Positions 50,798 through 58,528 of a stretch of DNA of 58,528 nt are shown here, piece after piece (positions within the stretch are counted from its first letter, which is position 1; every line of letters starts with the position of its first letter). The notes under the pieces were generated by a model that saw nothing but the letters and a program-made list of their open reading frames with translations, was not told where the DNA came from and did not search any database. This DNA is from Rhodoferax sp. UBA6134 (GTDB taxonomy: Bacteria > Pseudomonadota > Gammaproteobacteria > Burkholderiales > Burkholderiaceae_C). The DNA lies in assembly GCA_002422455.1 (NCBI GenBank), contig DIVK01000014.1:39742-98269 (forward strand), in the 5' to 3' direction. The position numbers and the translations under genes are program-made.

Positions 50798-52177
50798 TCA
50801 GGCCGCCAGGCCCGCAGGCTCCGGCGCCGACAGGTAGCGCGCCACAAAAGCCCCCGCCGCGCTGGCCGGCAGCGGCAGCCAGACCGTGTGGCCGCTGCCC
50901 GGTGCCACGTCCACAGCCTGACCGTCGGCGTTTTCCATGCGCACGAGCTGCACGTCCACATTGCCGGCGGGGTGAATGATTTCCAGCCAGTCGCCCACGG
51001 CAAAACGATTCTTGACCGTGACTTGCGCCAGGCCGCGCGCTTCATCAAACGACAGCACGTCGCCCACGTACAGGCTGCGCCCCGATTCTGAATAGCCGCG
51101 CAGATAGTTCTGCGTTTCCTGCGGTGTGTGGCGCTGGAAAAAGCCGGAGGTGTAGCCGCGATTGGCCAGCCCTTCGAGCTGCCCCAGCAGGGCCGGATCG
51201 AACTCGCGCCCGGCCACCGCGTCGTCAATCGCCCGGCGATAGCTCTGCACCGTGCGCGCCACGTAATACGGGCTCTTGGTGCGGCCTTCGATCTTGAGCG
51301 AATCGACGCCGATGTCCACCAGCCGCTTGACGTGCTCAATGGCACGCAAGTCTTTCGAATTCATCACGTAGGTGCCGTGCTCATCTTCCTCGATGGGCAT
51401 GAATTCGCCGGGGCGCTTGCTTTCTTCCAGCAGGTAGGAGATGGAGTCGCGCGCCTCCTGCGGCAGCGTTTGCCCACCCTCCTGCGCCTGGCCGCAGCCG
51501 TGGCCGGCCGCGCGCGCGGGCGAGAGCACGTCCCCACTGGGGTCGACCTGCGCGGTGTGGGTCTTGTAGTCCCAGCGGCAGGAATTGGTGCAACTGCCCT
51601 GGTTGGCGTCCCGGTGATTGAAGTAGCCCGACAGCAAACAGCGCCCCGAATAGGCGATGCACAGCGCGCCATGCACAAACACTTCGAGCTCGGTGTCCGG
51701 GCAGTCCTGGCGGATCTGCTCGACCTGGTCGAGCGACAGCTCGCGCGACAGAATCACCCGGCGCACACCGACGCTTTTCCAGAAACGCACGGCGGCGGCA
51801 TTGACGGTGTTGGCCTGCACCGAGAGGTGGATTTCCATCTCGGGCCAGGTTTCACGCACCATCATGATGAGGCCGGGATCGGACATGATCATGGCGTCGG
51901 GCTTGAGGGCAATCACCGGCGCCATGTTTTGCACATAGCTCTTGATCTTGTTGCCGTGCGGGAAGATGTTGGATACCAGAAAGAATCTGGCGTTTTTTTC
52001 GTGGGTGCGCCTGATGCCCTGCGCCAGCACGTCGATGTTGCCAAAATCGTTGTTGCGCACGCGCAGCGAATAACGCGGCTGCCCGGCATAGATGGCGGTG
52101 GCGCCGAAGGCCAGCGCCGTCTCCAGCATGACCAGCGAGCCGGCCGGCGCCAGCAGTTCGGGGGTTCGCAAGCTCAT
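50798..52177 (-). CDS. trhP: tRNA hydroxylation protein TrhP (peptidase U32 family)
   Basis: 459 residues from ATG 52177 (MSLRTPELLAPAGSLVMLET). U32 signature HGALCIAYSGRCLLSGYF followed by GSCTNSCRWDY supplies the clustered cysteines (about 184-220). In E. coli TrhP (YegQ) makes 5-hydroxyuridine in tRNA from prephenate. The insert RAAGHGCGQAQEGGQTLPQE (about 228-250) is unusual. A C-terminal beta-barrel follows. Gene starts three bases after the aroQ stop, so the two are linked. Confidence 0.88.
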   Translation of the reverse strand: MSLRTPELLAPAGSLVMLETALAFGATAIYAGQPRYSLRVRNNDFGNIDVLAQGIRRTHEKNARFFLVSNIFPHGNKIKSYVQNMAPVIALKPDAMIMSDPGLIMMVRETWPEMEIHLSVQANTVNAAAVRFWKSVGVRRVILSRELSLDQVEQIRQDCPDTELEVFVHGALCIAYSGRCLLSGYFNHRDANQGSCTNSCRWDYKTHTAQVDPSGDVLSPARAAGHGCGQAQEGGQTLPQEARDSISYLLEESKRPGEFMPIEEDEHGTYVMNSKDLRAIEHVKRLVDIGVDSLKIEGRTKSPYYVARTVQSYRRAIDDAVAGREFDPALLGQLEGLANRGYTSGFFQRHTPQETQNYLRGYSESGRSLYVGDVLSFDEARGLAQVTVKNRFAVGDWLEIIHPAGNVDVQLVRMENADGQAVDVAPGSGHTVWLPLPASAAGAFVARYLSAPEPAGLAA

Positions 52178-52179
52178 GC

Positions 52180-52635
52180 TCAGGCCCCCGCCTGCATGCC
52201 GGCCAGCCCGGCAATCGCCAGCGCGTAGCCACTCACGCCAAAGCCGCACATCACGGCCCGGGCCGCAGGTGAAACAAAGGAGTGCTGACGAAACGCCTCG
52301 CGCGCAAAAACGTTGGAAATATGCAGCTCAATCAGGTCGATGCCGGTGCCCTTGATGGCGTCATGCAGCGCCACCGAGGTGTGGGTATAGGCCCCGGCAT
52401 TCAGAATGACGCCGGCCAGCCGGCCGCCCGCCTGCAGCCGCCCGGCCTCGTGCAGCCAGTCCACCAGTTCACCCTCGTGATTGCTTTGGCGAAAATCAAG
52501 CGCGAAGCCGTGACCGGCACAGGCCTGCGCGCACAGTTTTTCCACATCCGCCAGGGTGTGCGTGCCATACACCGCCGGTTCACGCGTACCCAGCAGATTG
52601 AGGTTGGGGCCATTGAGGATCAATGCGGTTTTCAT
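52180..52635 (-). CDS. aroQ: 3-dehydroquinate dehydratase, type II
   Basis: 151 residues. Shikimate-pathway enzyme. Motifs ILNGPNLNLLG (7-17), RQSNHEGELVDWLHEA with the catalytic-lid region, LNAGAYTHTSVAL and ELHISNVFARE. Full length. ATG at 52635 is used rather than the TTG one codon earlier. Upstream of trhP on the same strand; the dedicated chorismate synthase is 1.3 kb further upstream. Confidence 0.95.
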   Translation of the reverse strand: MKTALILNGPNLNLLGTREPAVYGTHTLADVEKLCAQACAGHGFALDFRQSNHEGELVDWLHEAGRLQAGGRLAGVILNAGAYTHTSVALHDAIKGTGIDLIELHISNVFAREAFRQHSFVSPAARAVMCGFGVSGYALAIAGLAGMQAGA

Positions 52636-52749
52636 CAAACAGTTTCCATGAGTCTGTGGAAGGGGACAGAGCTTGCCCTGCAGGGACGGATTATCGGCGC
52701 TCCCGCAGCGGCTGTGGCGCGCGGGTTGACCGCAGCCCCGGCGCCCGCC

Positions 52750-53949
52750 TCACCCCCGGGCCACGGTGGCCGGATGCTGCAGCCGCCAGACCTTGAAGGC
52801 ACACGCCAATGCCATGAGGCTGACAACAAATGAAGCCGTGAAAACGGACGCCAGGCCGTAGCTGGAACTCAAGGCGCCGCCCGCCAGTCCACCCAGCACG
52901 CCCGGGAAACCGTAGGCAATCACGGTAAACAGCGCCTGCCCCCGGCCGCGCAAACGCCCCGGGAAATGGTGCGACAACAAGGCAACACACACCGAATGGT
53001 GCGCCGCGAAGGTGAGCGCATGCAGCATCTGCGCCAGCAGCAACAGCGGCAGCACCGCCGCGCTGCTGGTCGTGAGCCCCATGCGCAGCACCATGGCGGC
53101 AGCGCACAGCACCAGCCAGCCAGTCAGACTCAGCAGCGGCAACCAGCGGCTCTGGGTAAAAAACCAACCGATCTCCACCAGCACCGACACCGCCCACAGC
53201 AGGCCGATCATGACCTTGCTGTAGCCCAGCGCGTCCAGGTACAGGGAGAAGAACACGTAGATGCACATGTGCGCCAGCACGTGAAAAAAAACCGAGGCAA
53301 ACAGCCAGCGCACCGGCCGCTGCCGCAGCACCGGCCATACGGCAGGCTTGCGCTCATGGGGGTGGACCTCTTCCCTCAGGTCGGGCAACAGCCCCGCGCT
53401 GACCACCACGGCCAGCAGGATCAGCACGTTCCAGGCCGGGAAATGCGCCATGCCGAACTGCTCGAACCAGGCGCCGGCCAGAAACACAGTCACCAGAAAG
53501 CCCAAAGAACCCCACAGGCGCACGCGGCCATAACTGCGGGCATCGAACGCGCCGCTGCTGCTGACCAGGTGCGCCATGGCGGCCTCACTCATCGGCATCA
53601 TGGCGCTGGTGTGGGTGAACATCACCAGCAGCACGGCGGCCAGCCACCAGACGCCAAAGTCAAACCACAAGCCCAGGGACGACAGCAAGGCCACCATCGC
53701 GCCAAAACGCAGCAGCTTGACACGCTCGCCGGTATGGTCGCTCAGGGCTCCCCAGGCATAGGGTGCGAACAGGCGCGTCACACCCTGAATCGAGGTCAGC
53801 AAGCTGATGGCAAAAATGCCCAGCCCAAGGTCCTTCAGCCACAGCGGCAGGTAGGGGTTGAAAAACCCGATGTGGGCAAAGTAGCTGGCGGAAAGCGCCG
53901 CAAAGGAAAACAGATGCCGGCGCCGGGCTGACGGGGCGGCGGCAGTCAT
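52750..53949 (-). CDS. MFS transporter, HcaT (3-phenylpropionate permease-like) family
   Basis: 399 residues with about 12 hydrophobic spans. N-terminal SASYFAHIGFFNPYLPLWLKDLG fits the PPP/HcaT family. The loop RSYGRVRLWGSLGFLVTVFLAG (about 130-150) carries the conserved GRxRxWGS. Substrate unknown; the family includes aromatic-acid and nucleoside importers. No linked catabolic genes. Confidence 0.82.
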   Translation of the reverse strand: MTAAAPSARRRHLFSFAALSASYFAHIGFFNPYLPLWLKDLGLGIFAISLLTSIQGVTRLFAPYAWGALSDHTGERVKLLRFGAMVALLSSLGLWFDFGVWWLAAVLLVMFTHTSAMMPMSEAAMAHLVSSSGAFDARSYGRVRLWGSLGFLVTVFLAGAWFEQFGMAHFPAWNVLILLAVVVSAGLLPDLREEVHPHERKPAVWPVLRQRPVRWLFASVFFHVLAHMCIYVFFSLYLDALGYSKVMIGLLWAVSVLVEIGWFFTQSRWLPLLSLTGWLVLCAAAMVLRMGLTTSSAAVLPLLLLAQMLHALTFAAHHSVCVALLSHHFPGRLRGRGQALFTVIAYGFPGVLGGLAGGALSSSYGLASVFTASFVVSLMALACAFKVWRLQHPATVARG

Positions 53950-53974
53950 GCAGCCAGGGCGCGGGAGGAATCCC

Positions 53975-55069
53975 TCACACCGATGCCTTGATGGGCTTCA
54001 AGGGCACCGTCACGTCGCCGCATTGCGCCCGCTGGCGCAGCGCATGCTCCATCACCACCAGCGCCAGCATGGCCTCGGCGATCGGCGTGGCGCGAATGCC
54101 GACGCAGGGGTCGTGCCGGCCCTTGGTGACGACTTCGGTGGACTGGCCCGCCGTGTCGATCGACTCGCGCGGCGTGAGGATGGAACTGGTGGGTTTGATG
54201 GCCATCGACACCTCCAGGTCCTGCCCGGTGCTGATGCCGCCCAGCACGCCGCCGGCGTTGTTGGACTTGAAGCCCTGCGGCGAGAGTGAGTCCCCATGGG
54301 TGCTGCCGCGCTGCGCCACGCTGGCAAAACCGGCGCCAATTTCCACCCCCTTGACGGCGTTGATGCCCATCATGGCGTAAGCAATATCGGCGTCCATCTT
54401 GTCAAACAGGGGTTCACCCAAGCCGACCGGCACGTTGGAAGCCGAGACGCGGATGCGGGCGCCGCAGGAGTCGCCCGCCTTGCGCAGGGCATCCATGTAG
54501 GACTCCAGCGCGGACACGTCGGCAACCGGCGCAAAAAACGCATTGCGGGGCACGAAGTCCCATGACTCGAAGCCGACGCTGAGCTCGCCCACCTGCGTCA
54601 TGCAGCCACGAAACACCGTGCCGTAGCGTTCAGACAACCATTTTTTCGCCACCGCACCGGCGGCCACCATGGGCGCGGTCAGGCGGGCCGAGGAGCGCCC
54701 GCCGCCACGGGGATCGCGAATGCCGTATTTTTGGAAATAGGTGTAGTCCGCGTGGCCCGGACGAAACGACGCCAGGATGTTGCCGTAGTCCTTGCTGCGC
54801 TGGTCGGTATTTTTGATCAACAGGCAAATCGGCGTGCCAGTGGTCTTGCCCTCGTAGACGCCAGAGAGGATTTCCACCGTATCGGGCTCGTTGCGCTGGG
54901 TCACGAACCGGGAAGTGCCAGGGCGGCGCCGGTCCAGATCCGGCTGAATGTCGGCCGCGCCGAGAAACATGCCGGGCGGGCAGCCGTCAATGACGCAGCC
55001 AATAGCCGGGCCGTGGGATTCACCAAAATTGGTGACTGCGAAGAGATTTCCGAAAGTATTGCCGCTCAT
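53975..55069 (-). CDS. aroC: Chorismate synthase
   Basis: 364 residues, normal length. Final shikimate-pathway step with reduced FMN. Motifs: TNFGESHGPAIGCVIDG (13-29), the RDPRGGGRSSARLTA phosphate/FMN region (about 120-134) and GxSTGQDLEV/SIDTAGQSTEVVTKGRHDP (about 285-325). Confidence 0.97.
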   Translation of the reverse strand: MSGNTFGNLFAVTNFGESHGPAIGCVIDGCPPGMFLGAADIQPDLDRRRPGTSRFVTQRNEPDTVEILSGVYEGKTTGTPICLLIKNTDQRSKDYGNILASFRPGHADYTYFQKYGIRDPRGGGRSSARLTAPMVAAGAVAKKWLSERYGTVFRGCMTQVGELSVGFESWDFVPRNAFFAPVADVSALESYMDALRKAGDSCGARIRVSASNVPVGLGEPLFDKMDADIAYAMMGINAVKGVEIGAGFASVAQRGSTHGDSLSPQGFKSNNAGGVLGGISTGQDLEVSMAIKPTSSILTPRESIDTAGQSTEVVTKGRHDPCVGIRATPIAEAMLALVVMEHALRQRAQCGDVTVPLKPIKASV

Positions 55070-55100
55070 GGAGGCGAATTATCCCAGAGCGGCCAGGGCC

Positions 55101-55559
55101 TCAACCCTGGGCGACCGGTGCCTCGCCCTCCGGCCAGTCGCGGATGTAGGCCTTGAGCAACTTGTTCTCGAAATTCTGGCTGTCCACCACCGCTTTGGCA
55201 ACGTCGTAAAAGCTGATGACGCCCATCAGCATTTTGCTGTCCATCACCGGCATGTAGCGGACGTGGCGCTCCAGCATCATGCGGCGCACTTCGTCCATGT
55301 CGGTTTCCATGGTGCAGATCAACGGACCTGAATCCATGGCGCGGTACACCGTCGTGGCGCCAAAAGACCCCCCATTTTTCACGACGGCCCGGATCACCTC
55401 CCGAAAGGTGAGCATCCCCACCACCAACCCATGGGAGATCACTACCAGCGAGCCGATGTCCCTGTCGGCCATCAACTGGGCTGCGTCTGCAAGAGTGTCC
55501 TCCGGCGTGATGGTAAAAAGCGTGCCGCCTTTGAGGCGCAGAATATCACTGACTTTCAT
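55101..55559 (-). CDS. Tandem-CBS-domain protein
   Basis: 152 residues from MKVSDILRLKG (55559). Two CBS domains: about 8-70 (TLADAAQLMADRDIGSLVVI) and 75-140 (MDEVRRMMLERHVRYMPVMD). Probably binds adenosyl nucleotides. A longer frame to 55616 adds 19 residues that overlap the YihY end. No effector domain. Confidence 0.9.
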   Translation of the reverse strand: MKVSDILRLKGGTLFTITPEDTLADAAQLMADRDIGSLVVISHGLVVGMLTFREVIRAVVKNGGSFGATTVYRAMDSGPLICTMETDMDEVRRMMLERHVRYMPVMDSKMLMGVISFYDVAKAVVDSQNFENKLLKAYIRDWPEGEAPVAQG

Positions 55560-55567
55560 GGTGTTCC

Positions 55568-56806
55568 TTATAACGCATCGCCCAATTTTATTGAGGTCCA
55601 ACGGCTGTTTTCCCACAAATTACGGGTCGCTCCATCCCGTCGCAGCAGCAGTGCATCGAGCAGCGGCGCCAGCAAAGTGGCATCAGGATCGACCAGCAAG
55701 ACATAGCGCGCGGTCTGAGCGGGTGCGTTTTCATCCAGCCGGCCGGTCCAGTCCATCTCACACAGGGTCTCCAGCACCGGCTCCAGTTGCAACGCGTCCA
55801 CCCGCAACAACTGGGAGAGTTGCTGCATCGTCAGACCTCTGGCGTCGCCGGCGCGGGCACGGTCAAGCTGCTGCAGGGACTCCAGCGCCAGTTGAAACTG
55901 CCAGCCGTGCGACCTGGCCCGGCGCTGCACGCCTGAGAGCAGGCTGGGCAGGTAGGCCGCAATGACCGCGCCCAGCAGCACGATGACCCAGAGCATGTAA
56001 ATCCAGATCAACAGAATGGGCACCGTGGCAAATGCGCCATACATCACCGAATAGGTGGGCACCTTGCCCAGGTACAGGGCCAACAAATTCTTGGCCAGCT
56101 CCAGCCCGGCCGACACAAACAGGCCTCCGGCCCAGGCGTGTCCCCACCGCACCTGGGTATTGGGCACGTAGTGGTACATCGCAGCCATACCAGCGGCCAC
56201 CAGAAAAAACTGCAGCACGTCGAGCAGCAGTTGCACCCCGCCCGGCATCACGCCCACCACGCCCCGTGACGCGGAGATGGCGTAAGACGTGATGCTCAGG
56301 CTGATTCCCAAAAACAGCGGCCCCAGGGTCATGGCGGCCCAGTACACCAGCACCCGCTGCCCCAGGTGCCGGGGCTCGCGCACGCGCCAGATGGCATTGA
56401 GGGTGCGGTCGATGGTCAAAATCAGGGCCAGGGCCGTGGTGAACAAAATAGCCGCGCCCGCCAGCCCCAGCTTGCTGGCCTTGCCGGCGAACTGGGTGAG
56501 ATAGCCCAGCACCTGACGGGCGATGTTGTCGGGAATCAAGCTTTCCAACAGCCACTTCTGCAGAATGACCTGAAACTTGGCGAACATGGGAAAGGCGGTA
56601 AAAACGGCCAGCGCCACCGTGAAAAAGGGCACCAGGGCCATGGTGGTGGTGAAGGTCAGGCTGCTGGCCGTCAAGCCCAGGTGATCTTCCCGAAAACGCT
56701 CGCGCAGGGTGATCGCGGTGCTCTTCCACGGAAAATGGGACAGACTTGCGAGCAAATCCGCAAGGCGCTGCGCCAGGGTCGGACGAATAGGAGGTGGCAA
56801 ACTCAT
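55568..56806 (-). CDS. YihY/BrkB-family inner-membrane protein
   Basis: 412 residues from MSLPPPIRPTLAQRL (56806). About six hydrophobic spans between residues 35 and 280 with the family signature LTASSLTFTTTMALVPFFTVALAV and IWRVREP. The cytoplasmic C-terminal part (about 300-412) has a winged-helix-like stretch (LTMQQLSQLLRVDALQLEPVL). Function poorly known. The gene is nine bases upstream of the CBS gene. Confidence 0.87.
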   Translation of the reverse strand: MSLPPPIRPTLAQRLADLLASLSHFPWKSTAITLRERFREDHLGLTASSLTFTTTMALVPFFTVALAVFTAFPMFAKFQVILQKWLLESLIPDNIARQVLGYLTQFAGKASKLGLAGAAILFTTALALILTIDRTLNAIWRVREPRHLGQRVLVYWAAMTLGPLFLGISLSITSYAISASRGVVGVMPGGVQLLLDVLQFFLVAAGMAAMYHYVPNTQVRWGHAWAGGLFVSAGLELAKNLLALYLGKVPTYSVMYGAFATVPILLIWIYMLWVIVLLGAVIAAYLPSLLSGVQRRARSHGWQFQLALESLQQLDRARAGDARGLTMQQLSQLLRVDALQLEPVLETLCEMDWTGRLDENAPAQTARYVLLVDPDATLLAPLLDALLLRRDGATRNLWENSRWTSIKLGDAL

Positions 56807-56827
56807 GACCGCTATGATGCCACTCCA

Positions 56828-57211
56828 ATGAATACAGAACAAAACACCGCGCCGCCCCTGGTCGACACCACACGGCGTCTGGCCGTGGCCAGCTTGCTGG
56901 GGCTCATCGTGCTGGGCCTCATCTGGGAATTATGGCTCGCACCGCTGCGCCCCGGTGGCTCCTGGCTGGTACTCAAAGTTCTGCCGCTGTGCATTCCACT
57001 GGCGGGCTTGCTGAAAAACCGCATGTACACCTACCGCTGGGTCAGCCTGCTGGTCTGGTTTTATTTCACCGAAGGGGCGGTGCGCGCCTACAGCGACAAA
57101 GCGCCCGGCAACTACCTGGCGCTGATCGAAGTGGTGCTGTGTCTGCTCCTGTTTGTAGCCTGCGCCCTGCACGTTCGCCTGCGTCTGCAGGCTGCACGCA
57201 CGAAAGGTTGA
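56828..57211 (+). CDS. DUF2069 membrane protein
   Basis: 127 residues with about four spans; KVLPLCIPLAGLLKNRMYTYRWVSLLVWFYFTEG is the DUF2069 core. Divergent from YihY with a 21-base gap. Its stop is five bases before the next start, so the two are likely co-transcribed. Confidence 0.88.
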   Translation: MNTEQNTAPPLVDTTRRLAVASLLGLIVLGLIWELWLAPLRPGGSWLVLKVLPLCIPLAGLLKNRMYTYRWVSLLVWFYFTEGAVRAYSDKAPGNYLALIEVVLCLLLFVACALHVRLRLQAARTKG

Positions 57212-57215
57212 TGCC

Positions 57216-58528
57216 GTGCAATCCCTGCTCGACAGTCTGCGCCACGTCGTCGGTGCCGCCCATGTCTACACCGACGGCGACCTGAGCGCCTGGGAGCAGG
57301 ACTGGCGCCAACGAACCCATGGCAAGGCCCTGGCGGTGGTGCGGCCCGCCTCCACCGCCGAGGTGGCACAGGTGGTGAAAGCCTGCGCTGCGTACCGGGC
57401 ACGGCACCCGGCCAGCGGCATCAGCCTCGTGCCCCAGGGCGGCAACACCGGCCTGGCCGTGGGCAGCACCCCCGACTCGTCGGGCCGCCAGATTGTGCTG
57501 AGCCTGCAACGCATGAACGCAGTGCGCAGCCTGGATGCAGACAACCTGACCCTGACGGCCGAGGCCGGCTGCATCCTGCAACACCTGCAGGAACGCGCCG
57601 AAGAATCAAGTCTTCTGTTTCCGCTGAGTCTGGCTGCCGATGGCCTGTGCACCATCGGCGGCAACCTGAGCACCAATGCCGGCGGCACCCAGGTGCTGCG
57701 TTTCGGCAACGCGCGCGACCTGTGTCTGGGACTGGAAGTAGTCACCGCGCAGGGCGAGGTCTGGCATGGCCTGTCCGGTTTGCGCAAGGACAACACCGGT
57801 TACGACCTGCGCGACCTCTTCATCGGCTCGGAGGGCACCTTGGGCGTCATCACCGCCGCCACCCTGAAGCTCTACCCCTTGCCCGCCGCCCGGCTGACGG
57901 CCTGGGCCGCCGTGCCGTCGCTGGAACACGCCGTGCGCCTGCTCGGACTGGCGCACCGCCACCTGGGCGCGGGGCTCACCGGCTTTGAAGCCATGGGCCA
58001 GTTCGCCCTGAGTCTGGTGGCCCGGCACTTCCCCCATCTGCCCTTGCCGCTACCGCTGACCTCACCATTTTTCGTATTGCTGGAGAACTCGGACCACGAA
58101 TCCGGAGCCCACGCCAAAACCCGTTTTGAACACTTGCTGCAGACTGCGCTGGACCAGGGCTGCGCCAGTGCCGCTGTGGTAGCTGAAAACCTGGCGCAGG
58201 CCCGGCAGTTATGGCACCTGCGCGAGAGCATTCCCCTGGCGCAGGCCGAAGAGGGTCTGAACATCAAACACGACATCTCGCTGCCGGTATCTTGCATTCC
58301 CGACTTCATGCACACCACCGACGGTCTGCTGCAGCAAGCCCTTCCCGGTGTGCGCCTGGTCAGTTTCGGCCACCTGGGTGACGGCAATCTGCATTACAAC
58401 GTGCAAGCGCCCGCAGGCGTAGATGCAGCGGCGTTTTTGCAGCAGCATGAAGAACGGGTCAATACGCTGGTATTTGACTCGGTAGCACGGTTCAACGGCT
58501 CGATTTCGGCCGAACACGGAGTGGGCAG
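57216..58528 (+). CDS. FAD-linked oxidase, D-2-hydroxyacid dehydrogenase type (3' end cut)
   Basis: At least 437 residues, running off the window. GTG start at 57216 opens QSLLDSLRHVVGAAHVYTDG. The PCMH FAD-binding domain has LVPQGGNTGLAVG (about 68-80) and IGGNLSTNAGGTQVLRFGN (about 147-165), with GSEGTLGVITAATLKLYP. The C-terminal domain ends with FGHLGDGNLHYNV (about 387-399) and SISAEHGVG at the edge. This matches D-2-hydroxyglutarate/D-lactate dehydrogenases and GlcD. Exact substrate is undetermined. Confidence 0.88.
   Translation, partial: MQSLLDSLRHVVGAAHVYTDGDLSAWEQDWRQRTHGKALAVVRPASTAEVAQVVKACAAYRARHPASGISLVPQGGNTGLAVGSTPDSSGRQIVLSLQRMNAVRSLDADNLTLTAEAGCILQHLQERAEESSLLFPLSLAADGLCTIGGNLSTNAGGTQVLRFGNARDLCLGLEVVTAQGEVWHGLSGLRKDNTGYDLRDLFIGSEGTLGVITAATLKLYPLPAARLTAWAAVPSLEHAVRLLGLAHRHLGAGLTGFEAMGQFALSLVARHFPHLPLPLPLTSPFFVLLENSDHESGAHAKTRFEHLLQTALDQGCASAAVVAENLAQARQLWHLRESIPLAQAEEGLNIKHDISLPVSCIPDFMHTTDGLLQQALPGVRLVSFGHLGDGNLHYNVQAPAGVDAAAFLQQHEERVNTLVFDSVARFNGSISAEHGVG

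Overview
The window reads as a chromosome segment of a Burkholderiales betaproteobacterium, most likely Comamonadaceae of the Rhodoferax/Polaromonas kind. This is inferred from the high GC content, the nrtBD-nirBD-nasA-ybiB-cobA nitrate cluster, the rpsU-yqeY pair, the divergent pmbA/yjgA pair, the short palindromic intergenic repeats, and protein wording typical of that group. I saw no rRNA, tRNA or CRISPR array.

Layout. (1) 1-9551: assimilatory nitrate operon, with a nitrate ABC permease (5' end cut by the window) and ATPase, NirB, NirD, NasA, YbiB and CobA. CobA feeds siroheme to NirB, and mog (14.9 kb) adds molybdopterin chemistry for NasA. (2) 9.6-17.1 kb: housekeeping genes (BaiN-like flavoprotein, rpsU, yqeY, an odd MshEN-like/DUF6160-like fusion, pmbA, yjgA, mog, cysE, trmJ). 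(3) 17.2-27.6 kb: suhB, a TonB receptor behind a NarL-type two-component system, then hydroxyacyl-CoA dehydrogenase and IcmF with a divergent AraC-type regulator. (4) 27.7-33.16 kb: the most unusual region. A relic of a mutS 5' end lies at 27711, while intact mutS begins at 33160. The 5.3 kb between them carries an ECF sigma factor, DUF2892, CcdA, a thioredoxin, a small cytochrome c, a Cys/Lys-rich secreted peptide and a DUF6969-like protein, plus two orphan genes. Inverted GGGGACC repeats lie near both ends. Three transcripts in it share one bipartite promoter motif, CCGCGAACC-N18-CTCTTWGC.

(5) 33.2-40.8 kb: mutS, a decayed DNA-methylase tail with a palindromic repeat, an Anbu-type proteasome homologue, uppP, a secreted Pro/Tyr-repeat protein, glnS, and a DUF4258/DUF2283 pair whose first gene is broken by a stop codon. 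(6) 41-44 kb: a lower-GC copper-uptake-like cluster (DUF2946-like protein, TonB receptor, partner protein). (7) 44.3-46.5 kb: a graveyard holding an IS3 orfA, pieces of HepT, a MntA-like nucleotidyltransferase, a RelE/ParE toxin and a UvrD-like helicase, with an intact NUDIX gene between them. (8) 46.5-58.5 kb: PmpA/PmpB (YeeE/YedE) pair, methyltransferase, ferredoxin, then a long minus-strand run (DHH phosphoesterase, YlqF-type GTPase, arfB, trhP, aroQ, MFS, aroC, CBS protein, YihY), followed by DUF2069 and an FAD-linked oxidase cut by the window end.

All functional calls come from reading motifs and family resemblance by eye; no database search was run. Start codons were moved inward where the longest reading frame overran a neighbour or lacked a ribosome-binding site.
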